6,305 bases of DNA from assembly GCA_938008005.1 (NCBI GenBank), contig CALLLZ010000238.1, positions 1 through 6,305 of the forward strand, read 5' to 3'. This DNA comes from an uncultured Marinicella sp. Lineage in GTDB: Bacteria > Pseudomonadota > Gammaproteobacteria > Xanthomonadales > Marinicellaceae. Both the position numbers and the translations under genes were made by a program. Positions within the stretch are counted from its first letter, which is position 1. Each line of letters opens with the position of its first letter. Shown here piece after piece: positions 1 through 4,548 of the stretch. The notes below the pieces were generated by a model. The model saw nothing but the letters and a program-made list of their open reading frames with translations, did not search any database and was not told the DNA's origin.

Positions 1-329
1 ATCACATCGCGATCTTTAAACCAAAGAGGGCCTTTAAAAACCATATGTATTAATCCGTCATCCAACGCCTCGGCAGATAAACAACCATACAACCACTGGT
101 CACATATTGATAAATCTGCAATCAATTGCAACAGTTGCTCAGGTTGAGCTTTTACTGTAACTATGCCTTTGCTGTGTTTTTGGCTATAACCTGTTTGTTG
201 ACTCTGAAAAACCTGAATCCCCTTGCGATCAATTTTCAACTGCCAATTCACCTCGGCTTTATTTATTTGTGACCATGACATACCTATCAATAAACCCAAT
301 CCAACCATTATTTTTGAAAGTGATAACAT
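1..329 (-). CDS. START-domain secreted lipid-binding protein, N-terminal part (gene runs off left edge)
   Basis: An open frame on the minus strand starts at ATG 329-327 and stays open to the window edge (109 complete codons); the C-terminal part is missing. The N-terminus has a basic residue followed by a hydrophobic stretch (about residues 7-20, IMVGLGLLIGMSWS), which fits a Sec signal peptide with cleavage near S20 or A25. The mature part begins VNWQLKIDRKGIQVF, the usual opening of bacterial START (StAR-related lipid transfer) proteins. The fragment ends PLWFKDRDV (101-109), matching the conserved 'pWPvsDRD' motif of that family. Known members form a helix-grip fold that binds lipids or other hydrophobic ligands; the ligand here is unknown. 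A purine-rich but weak ribosome site (AAGATGA) precedes the start. The gene is divergent from the kinase gene, with only 41 bases between starts. The family call is fairly secure from these motifs; a periplasmic location is inferred. Confidence 0.75.
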   Translation of the reverse strand, partial: MLSLSKIMVGLGLLIGMSWSQINKAEVNWQLKIDRKGIQVFQSQQTGYSQKHSKGIVTVKAQPEQLLQLIADLSICDQWLYGCLSAEALDDGLIHMVFKGPLWFKDRDV

Positions 330-335
330 TTCATC

Positions 336-364
336 TTATCTTAACTTAATTTTAAGCATAAAAT
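336..364 (+). promoter_or_regulatory. possible promoter of the kinase/DUF368 operon, giving a near-leaderless transcript
   Basis: TAAAAT at 359-364 matches the -10 consensus at five of six positions. A weak -35-like TTATCT lies 17 bases upstream (336-341). Transcription would begin close to 371, which is the kinase start codon, and no Shine-Dalgarno is visible before that ATG. This is inference from a short, AT-rich 41-base divergent spacer, where chance matches are common. Confidence 0.25.
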
Positions 365-370
365 ACCCAC

Positions 371-1006
371 ATGGGAGAACAAAAAATCATTGGCATCGCT
401 GGCAACATAGGCGCAGGAAAGACATCCCTTGTGGAGTTTTTAACAGCCACATACCAAATCACTCCATTTTACGAACCCAATGACAACAATCCCTATTTGG
501 CAGATTTCTACAAAGACATGAAAAAATGGGCATTCCATTCACAGTTGTATTTCCTTGCCTCTAAATTTAAAATTCACCAACAAGTTGAAAAAATTCAAGG
601 TGTGGTGGTGCAGGATCGAACCATATTCGAAGATGTTGAAATATTTGCCACCGCGTTACAACAAACACGTAAAATTAACAAAAGAGATTGGCAAACATAT
701 TTAAGTTTTTATCACAGCATACGATCAGCGATCAAACCACCTGACTTAATGATTTACCTTAAATGCTCAATTCGCACCACCCGAAAGCGCATTACACTGC
801 GTGGCCGAAAAATGGAACAAGACATGCCTTTGAGTTATATAAAACGATTAGAAAATTTGTATCAAAACTGGATCAGCAATTACGATAAGAGTAAATTACT
901 GGTGATAGAAACTGATCAACTTGATTACGTCAATGACTTAATTGATCAGATCGAATTGATGCAAAGTATAGAAGCTTTATTACCCAAAGACCTTGCGAGA
1001 AGCTAA
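371..1006 (+). CDS. deoxynucleoside kinase (dNK/dCK/dGK family)
   Basis: Predicted cytoplasmic kinase that phosphorylates deoxynucleosides to dNMPs in the salvage pathway, using ATP. The P-loop GNIGAGKT spans residues 11-18 (K17). E35-P36 matches the family's catalytic-base Glu region. The hallmark DRT is at 82-84, inside QDRTIFEDVEIFA, matching the DR(S/T)-Y/F-ED motif of the family. An arginine-rich LID-like segment (IRTTRKRITLRGRKM) lies at about residues 135-150. The length of 211 residues is normal for bacterial members. The start at 371 lies just before the first beta strand (KIIGIAGN), so an upstream start is not needed, although no ribosome site precedes it. The DUF368 gene begins 12 bases after the stop, so the two are probably co-transcribed. 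Substrate preference (dA, dG, dC or T) cannot be read reliably from the sequence. Thymidylate kinase is less likely because the DRT/ED pattern is that of dNK. Confidence 0.88.
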   Translation: MGEQKIIGIAGNIGAGKTSLVEFLTATYQITPFYEPNDNNPYLADFYKDMKKWAFHSQLYFLASKFKIHQQVEKIQGVVVQDRTIFEDVEIFATALQQTRKINKRDWQTYLSFYHSIRSAIKPPDLMIYLKCSIRTTRKRITLRGRKMEQDMPLSYIKRLENLYQNWISNYDKSKLLVIETDQLDYVNDLIDQIELMQSIEALLPKDLARS

Positions 1007-1010
1007 AGGA
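1005..1010 (+). promoter_or_regulatory. Shine-Dalgarno of the DUF368 gene
   Basis: AAAGGA overlaps the TAA stop of the kinase gene (1004-1006) and lies eight bases before ATG 1019. It fixes the start of the downstream gene and supports coupled expression of the two. Confidence 0.6.
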
Positions 1011-1018
1011 ATCTAAAT

Positions 1019-1885
1019 ATGAACCACTTAATTATCTACCTTAAAGGCATGCTGATGGGCATTTCTGATCTGGTGCCAGGCGTTTCTGGTGGCACCATTG
1101 CTTTGATTACTGGTATCTACCAACGTTTAATCAATTCGATTGCTGCTGTTAATTTTGACAACCTGAAACTGTTGTTCTCGGGACAAATCAAAACAGCTTG
1201 GCAGCAAGTCAATGGTTGGTTTCTTGTCGCTGTATTTGCTGGCATTTTAAGTGCCATTTTTTTATTCGCTAATTTAATCACATATTTACTTGAATCGCAT
1301 GCTGTATTGACTTGGTCATTCTTCTTTGGTTTGATTTTTGTTTCAGCAATCATGTTAATCTTCAGCAACAAATCACTGATGTGGTTTAACTGGCTGATGT
1401 TACTATTAGGTATTGCGTTAGGATACTTTCTCAGCAGCCAAAGTATAGGTGTATTACCTGATGGATATTCAGGTATCTTTCTGGCTGGTATGATTGCTAT
1501 TTCCGCCATGATCCTACCGGGTATCTCCGGCTCATTGATATTAATTTTGTTGGATAAATATCAAGTACTGATTACTGCAGTAGAAGATAGAGAATGGCTC
1601 ACCTTATTTATTTTTGCTGGCGGTTGTGCGATTGGTTTAATGGCATTTTCAAGGCTGCTTAAATGGTTGTTGGCGCAGCATTACATAACCACGATATATA
1701 CTTTGGCTGGCCTGATGCTGGGTACCTTGTTTAAAGTTTGGCCATGGAAAAACGCCACAACTGGACACAACGCATCACCACTTGACCATCCAGAACCACA
1801 GCTGTTTACAGCTATAGCTCTGATACTACTTGCAGGTGTTTTGGTTTGGTTGTTGTTTCATATGAATAATAAAAAAAATATGTAG
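1019..1885 (+). CDS. DUF368 membrane protein, PopT-type undecaprenyl-phosphate translocase
   Basis: A polytopic inner-membrane protein of 288 residues with about eight hydrophobic segments. It carries the two related signature repeats of DUF368: KGMLMGISDLVPGVSGGTIA (residues 9-28) with GIY at 32-34, and AGMIAISAMILPGISGS (156-172) with KY at 180-181. The paired PGVSGG and PGISGS motifs suggest an internally duplicated, probably inverted, topology. Recent work on this family (PopT) assigned it to recycling undecaprenyl phosphate from the outer to the inner leaflet, for reuse in peptidoglycan and other envelope polymer synthesis. That role is family knowledge applied here. The start is supported by AAAGGA eight bases upstream and by the family motif beginning within the first ten residues. 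It follows the kinase gene by 12 bases in an apparent operon, though no functional link between the two is evident. The hydrophilic insert at about 243-260 is not part of the signature. No clear hairpin terminator is seen downstream. Confidence 0.9.
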   Translation: MNHLIIYLKGMLMGISDLVPGVSGGTIALITGIYQRLINSIAAVNFDNLKLLFSGQIKTAWQQVNGWFLVAVFAGILSAIFLFANLITYLLESHAVLTWSFFFGLIFVSAIMLIFSNKSLMWFNWLMLLLGIALGYFLSSQSIGVLPDGYSGIFLAGMIAISAMILPGISGSLILILLDKYQVLITAVEDREWLTLFIFAGGCAIGLMAFSRLLKWLLAQHYITTIYTLAGLMLGTLFKVWPWKNATTGHNASPLDHPEPQLFTAIALILLAGVLVWLLFHMNNKKNM

Positions 1886-2014
1886 AAACTCTACCCATCT
1901 TTATTCGTACTTACATACATTAAACTCACTCTACCAACAAAATGCTGTGGTCTTTATAACTCATACTTCTATATTCCAAAAAAAGTGTGTTATAAATTGT
2001 GCCTTTGTAATCTA

Positions 2015-2326
2015 TCAATTACCTTCCAATTCTTTGATCATTTTTTTTGCATTTTCGTTTTCAGGATTTATCACCAAGCTCTTTTTATAATTTAAAATAG
2101 CCAGCTCTATGTTTCCATTCTTCATATATGCCTCTCCCAATGAATCAAATGAATAGTAAGATTCTGGAAACGCCTGCGCTGCTATCCTGAATATATCAAT
2201 GGCTGACAGGTGTTTTTCATTTTGTAGTAATTCATAGCCTTTTGAGTTTAAGTCACTTTCAGATAAAGCCATCGAATCTGCTGCAATCAATTGTGAAGCT
2301 TTTGCAAATCCTTCGTCCATACACAT
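2015..2326 (-). CDS. small TPR protein, probable C-terminal remnant of a larger hydrolase
   Basis: 103 residues with no signal peptide or membrane segment. Two tetratricopeptide repeats are visible at about residues 26-57 and 58-91; the second (YYSFDSLGEAYMKNGNIELA, then NYKKSLVINPENENAKKM) is close to canonical. The whole chain, from GFAKA at residues 6-10 through NSKGYELL to the DSLGEAYM segment, resembles the C-terminal TPR tail found after the catalytic domain in many beta-lactamase-fold or alpha/beta-fold hydrolases, especially in Bacteroidetes. Here no catalytic domain precedes it: TAA lies two codons before the ATG, the other upstream frames are short or interrupted, and no Shine-Dalgarno is visible. 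It could be a decayed gene fragment, a domain acquired by transfer, or a genuine small TPR adaptor. It converges on the DUF368 gene, and its start faces away from the blaI-like promoter. Expression is uncertain. Confidence 0.55.
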   Translation of the reverse strand: MCMDEGFAKASQLIAADSMALSESDLNSKGYELLQNEKHLSAIDIFRIAAQAFPESYYSFDSLGEAYMKNGNIELAILNYKKSLVINPENENAKKMIKELEGN

Positions 2327-2373
2327 TTGTTAACGTACTAATTCATAGGTTTAAGAACTGCTTTACCTTCCAC

Positions 2374-2389
2374 TGTTTCACTTGAAACA
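2374..2389. repeat. 16-base palindrome in the intergenic region (possible operator)
   Basis: TGTTTCACTTGAAACA has perfect seven-base arms around a two-base centre. It lies 48 bases upstream of the TPR start and 62 bases upstream of the TTGACA box of the blaI-like promoter. This geometry is typical of dimeric regulator sites, but no regulator is identified and the sequence differs from the putative BlaI site at 2463-2480. Confidence 0.35.
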
Positions 2390-2450
2390 AATAGGCTCAC
2401 AAAATATATGTGATACACAAGTTTAGGATAAACGTCATTTAAAATTACAC

Positions 2451-2480
2451 TTGACATCTCAAAGACTACTACTGTAGTCT
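2451..2480 (+). promoter_or_regulatory. promoter of the blaI/blaR-like operon
   Basis: A perfect -35 box TTGACA (2451-2456) is followed after 18 bases by TAGTCT (2475-2480), a poor -10 that keeps the critical T1, A2 and T6. Transcription would start about seven bases further on, giving a leader of about 20 bases before ATG 2508. The -10 lies inside the inverted repeat at 2463-2480, so a bound repressor would block RNA polymerase. The ribosome site before 2508 is weak (AAAG). Confidence 0.6.
2463..2480. promoter_or_regulatory. putative BlaI/MecI-type operator
   Basis: AGACTACTACTGTAGTCT has perfect seven-base arms (AGACTAC / GTAGTCT) around a four-base centre. The arms carry the ACTAC/GTAGT core typical of sites bound by BlaI/MecI/CopY repressors, which recognise paired TAC...GTA half-sites. 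It covers the spacer and -10 of the promoter that drives the adjacent blaI-like gene, the expected position for autorepression. Binding is inferred; the palindrome itself is directly visible. Confidence 0.65.
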
Positions 2481-2507
2481 ATAGGCAATTTCTAAAATTA
2501 AAGAAAA

Positions 2508-2876
2508 ATGAAAGTTGCCAATACCGAATTAACAATTCTAAATATCCTTTGGAAGGAATCCCCTTTAACAATTGGTCAAATCATCAGTCGTGCGCAACAA
2601 ACCACGGACTGGCATGACAACACCATCAAAACTATAGTCACTCGGCTTTTTAAAAAAGAGTTGGTCAGCCGAATCAAAGATGGCAAACAATTTTTTTACA
2701 CACCTGTCATAGAAAAAAGCCAAGTAATTAACCAAGCCTCTGAAAGTTTATTAGGTCGTTTTTTCGATGGTAAATTGTCGCCACTGATCGCTCATTTTGC
2801 CCAAAATAAAAAACTTGATAACGATGATATCGAGGAAATTGAAGCCATATTAAAACAAATGAAACATGATGACTGA
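2508..2876 (+). CDS. BlaI/MecI/CopY-family transcriptional repressor
   Basis: A 122-residue winged-helix repressor. Family landmarks are ELTILNILWKESPLTIGQI (residues 7-25), the recognition-helix region DWHDNTIKTIVTRLFKKELV (34-53), the wing DGKQFFYTPV (58-67), and a C-terminal dimerisation segment running from FFDGKLSPLIAHF (85-97) to DDIEEIEAIL (106-115). The length is typical (MecI is 123 residues). By hand alignment, H96-F97 sits where staphylococcal MecI/BlaI have the Asn-Phe bond cut during induction. It is predicted to bind as a dimer to the inverted repeat at 2463-2480 and repress its own operon. Its last 11 bases overlap the start of the M56 protease gene, indicating translational coupling, and repressor plus protease is the classical bla/mec arrangement. 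The ATG at 2508 is the only start that gives the complete first helix. No metal-binding CxC tail of the CopY type is present, so copper sensing is unlikely. Confidence 0.92.
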   Translation: MKVANTELTILNILWKESPLTIGQIISRAQQTTDWHDNTIKTIVTRLFKKELVSRIKDGKQFFYTPVIEKSQVINQASESLLGRFFDGKLSPLIAHFAQNKKLDNDDIEEIEAILKQMKHDD

Positions 2877-4044
2877 TGGCATGATTGATTGGTTATATCA
2901 AAGTACGCTTGATATCAGTATCTTATTGGTGTTGATATTACTGATTAGAAATCCTGTCAGGCGTTTACTCGGCGCTCACATCAGTTATTGGTTGTGGTCA
3001 TTACCATTAATCCGGCTGCTCATTTCTGATAAGTTTGACCGTCCTGATGTCATCACAAAACATTTAAAGTTACCTGAGTCAAGCGACATTATTCCGGTTT
3101 ACTCAGGCCCCATACAAGCCAGCGAGGCACAAACAGACGTCATAGTTATTATTTGGTTGTTGGGTTTTGCAATTTGGAGTGTGGTAAAAGTCACCCAAGC
3201 ATTGAAATTTAAATCCTTATTACTCAAGCATTCTGAAGCACTTATTAATGATCAAATTATTGCTGCTAACTTGTTAGAAAAGTTCAATCCAAATGTGCAG
3301 ACTAGGCTCTCATCAGCCGTGAATGGCCCTTTGATCACTGGCTTGTTTAAACCCACCATTTACCTGCCTTTGAATTTCTTCGAAATTTATGATGCCAATC
3401 AGCGCCAGTTTATATTTGAACATGAGTTGACCCATGCTAAACGCTTGGACATATGGGCCCAATTTTTGGGAGAAATTTTCAAAGCTGTGTTCTGGTTTAA
3501 CCCCCTGGTACATTTTACATGGACTAAGTTTCAACAAGATCAAGAGTTGGCCTGTGATCATCAGGTGTTAAAACATGCTGATTTGAAAACTCGACTCAAC
3601 TACGGCAAAACCTTAAAACAAGGTTTCGGGGCTTTACTGACACCCAACTCTTTAACTTTTTTCAACCACAAACATGAACGTTTTATTATGTTATCAAAAC
3701 ACAAAACAAACATGTTTATTAACTTATCAGGTTTCGTATTAGTAACCACCATAGGGTTGTTGATTTTAACTAAAACTGGTATCACCTTTGCAGAAAAGTC
3801 GATTGAAAAAAACGGCGGAATAGTCAGCTTTAAATTCAACGACATCCCATTGAGCGATATAGCTACGTTGATGAGTTATGCCAATCAAGATGTTAACTTA
3901 ACAAATTTAAACTTACTCCAAGATACCAAGGTTACAGCATATGCATCTAATGTTCATTCTTATGATTTTCTTCAACAATTACTTGAAGACAATGGATTTA
4001 AAGTAGAACGAAAAGTCGGTAATTGGGAGTTTTCTAAACTGTAA
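2866..4044 (+). CDS. BlaR1-like M56 membrane metalloprotease with a C-terminal STN/secretin-N-like periplasmic domain
   Basis: A 392-residue integral membrane zinc protease of peptidase family M56. Hydrophobic segments at about 15-27, 39-54 and 91-107 precede a cytoplasmic protease domain, and a fourth lies at about 283-301. The zinc-binding motif is HELTH (H186, E187, H190), with the third ligand probably E227 in DQELACD. The usual M56 segment 'GPLITGLFKPTIYLP' (154-168) is present. After the last membrane segment, BlaR1 and MecR1 carry a penicillin-binding domain of about 250 residues. This protein instead has only about 74 residues (319-392, SFKFNDIPLSDIATLM ... DNGFKVERKVGNWEFSKL) that resemble the STN or secretin N0/N1 domain. 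By analogy, ligand binding outside would activate the protease to inactivate the BlaI-like repressor; this is inferred. The gene overlaps the repressor gene by 11 bases. Starts at 2866, 2869 or 2881 are all possible. Its end domain is homologous to the next gene's product. Confidence 0.88.
   Translation: MMTDGMIDWLYQSTLDISILLVLILLIRNPVRRLLGAHISYWLWSLPLIRLLISDKFDRPDVITKHLKLPESSDIIPVYSGPIQASEAQTDVIVIIWLLGFAIWSVVKVTQALKFKSLLLKHSEALINDQIIAANLLEKFNPNVQTRLSSAVNGPLITGLFKPTIYLPLNFFEIYDANQRQFIFEHELTHAKRLDIWAQFLGEIFKAVFWFNPLVHFTWTKFQQDQELACDHQVLKHADLKTRLNYGKTLKQGFGALLTPNSLTFFNHKHERFIMLSKHKTNMFINLSGFVLVTTIGLLILTKTGITFAEKSIEKNGGIVSFKFNDIPLSDIATLMSYANQDVNLTNLNLLQDTKVTAYASNVHSYDFLQQLLEDNGFKVERKVGNWEFSKL
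3826..4041 (+). repeat. STN/N0-like domain, copy 1 (C-terminus of the M56 protease)
   Basis: Residues 321-392 of the M56 protein align over their whole length with residues 55-125 of the next gene's product, with one single-residue gap. My hand count gives about 29 identities in 71 aligned positions. Shared landmarks are KFNDIPL, the LL..(x)KV core, the S..(D/E)F helix, NGF and a terminal NW....K. At DNA level, 3826-3848 matches 4305-4327 at 22 of 23 bases. The pair looks like an ancient or partly conserved domain duplication. Confidence 0.8.
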
Positions 4045-4129
4045 AAACCGAAAGATAACTGCAATACAAAATCATTTTTTGATTTAACTGATCACAATAT
4101 TTTTTTAAACCGTAATATTAATTTTAACT

Positions 4130-4134
4130 AGGAG
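4130..4134 (+). promoter_or_regulatory. strong Shine-Dalgarno of the exported STN-like protein gene
   Basis: AGGAG lies eight bases before ATG 4143. It is far stronger than the sites in front of the blaI-like and kinase genes, so this product may be made in larger amounts than the membrane sensor. The 98-base spacer after the protease gene contains no second copy of the ACTAC/GTAGT operator and no convincing promoter. The gene is therefore most simply a third cistron of the same operon. Confidence 0.6.
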
Positions 4135-4142
4135 AAATACAT

Positions 4143-4520
4143 ATGAAAAATAACTCATTAACTTTATCGAAAACCTTCAAACTGACTGCTTCATTCATGA
4201 TGTTTGGTTTACTTAACAGCAGTTATGTCATGTCTGAATACCTTAACCCAGAAGATGTACCGATACCAGATTGTGGCAGTACAAATGAATCCACTCAAAA
4301 AATAAGCTATAAATTCAACGACATCCCTTTAAAAGATGTGATGCAGTTGGTTCGTCATGCCAGTCAAACAGAAATCACTGGAATGGATTTATTAGAGGGT
4401 AAAAAAGTTTCAGTAGCAGCTAATTGTGTTGATTCGACAGAATTCGCAACGGCCTTGTTATTGGTTAATGGTTTTGAATTAACTTCAAATCAAGACAATT
4501 GGATAATTACAAAAATGTAA
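4143..4520 (+). CDS. small exported protein with a single STN/secretin-N-like domain, paralogous to the M56 sensor domain
   Basis: 125 residues. Residues 1-31 form a long signal peptide: a polar N-region (MKNNSLTLSKTFK), a hydrophobic core at about 14-24, and probable cleavage after YVMS (S31). No lipobox is seen. A linker (32-52) rich in Pro, Asp and Ser leads to a domain at 54-125 beginning ISYKFNDIPLKDVMQLV and ending NGFELTSNQDNWIITKM. That domain aligns throughout with the C-terminal periplasmic domain of the preceding M56 protease. The predicted strand-helix-strand-strand-helix pattern fits the STN and secretin N0/N1 folds, which mediate protein-protein contacts in the periplasm. Two cysteines (C44 in the linker, C95 in the domain) could form a disulfide; the protease copy has none there. 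No further secretin or TonB-receptor domain follows. Possible roles are ligand, decoy or partner of the membrane sensor, or a binding protein for the same signal. Function is unknown; start and export are well supported. Confidence 0.8.
   Translation: MKNNSLTLSKTFKLTASFMMFGLLNSSYVMSEYLNPEDVPIPDCGSTNESTQKISYKFNDIPLKDVMQLVRHASQTEITGMDLLEGKKVSVAANCVDSTEFATALLLVNGFELTSNQDNWIITKM
4305..4517 (+). repeat. STN/N0-like domain, copy 2 (exported protein)
   Basis: This is the partner of the domain encoded at 3826-4041. The start of the domain (KFNDIPL) is almost unchanged at both protein and DNA level. The middle and the terminal strands have diverged, and this copy has gained a cysteine (C95) and lost one residue after the first helix. 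Confidence 0.8.
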
Positions 4521-4542
4521 GCTTTAGTTGGTGAGCTTTCAT

Positions 4543-4548
4543 TATAAT
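4543..4548 (+). promoter_or_regulatory. consensus -10 hexamer overlapping the annotated sbcB start
   Basis: TATAAT at 4543-4548 is a perfect -10 hexamer, but the -35 region 16-18 bases upstream is poor (GCTTTA/AAGCTT). If used, transcription would begin near 4555, downstream of ATG 4547 and 4550. Translation would then need a later start, for example TTG 4580, which has GAGGA at 4571-4575 before it. It may equally be a chance match. Confidence 0.3.

Noticed and set aside
223..483. 86-codon plus-strand frame spanning the START/kinase divergent region.
   Set aside because: It overlaps two well-supported genes in other frames and shows no family features; it is a shadow frame.
1117..1509. 130-codon minus-strand frame inside the DUF368 gene.
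   Set aside because: It lies antisense within a clearly conserved membrane-protein gene and has no family features.
1571..1586. TACTGCAGTA palindrome in the DUF368 gene, considered as a second BlaI-type operator.
   Set aside because: It lies inside coding sequence, lacks the ACTAC-N4-GTAGT spacing, and is short enough to arise by chance.
1953..1996. Inverted repeat TTTATAAC ... GTTATAAA between the DUF368 and TPR genes, considered as a bidirectional terminator.
   Set aside because: The arms are eight bases of almost pure A+T with a 28-base loop and no T-tract, so stability would be low; chance occurrence is likely in DNA of this composition.
2338..2457. 39-codon minus-strand frame starting at the -35 box of the blaI-like promoter, considered as a small gene or the missing upstream part of the TPR protein.
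   Set aside because: It has no ribosome site, no recognisable sequence, and lies in a different frame from the TPR protein; it covers regulatory DNA and is probably a chance frame.
3313..3845. Two minus-strand frames (82 and 81 codons) inside the M56 protease gene.
   Set aside because: They are antisense to the zinc-site and fourth membrane-segment coding regions and show no independent features.
2508..4044. Reading the repressor/protease pair as a beta-lactam resistance regulator.
   Set aside because: The protease lacks a penicillin-binding sensor domain and no beta-lactamase or alternative penicillin-binding protein gene is in the window, so naming it bla or mec would overstate the evidence.
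4069..4085. AAATCA-TTTTT-TGATTT hairpin after the M56 protease gene, considered as a terminator or attenuator.
   Set aside because: A six-base AT-rich stem with no following U-run is too weak; the downstream gene is more simply read as part of the same operon.
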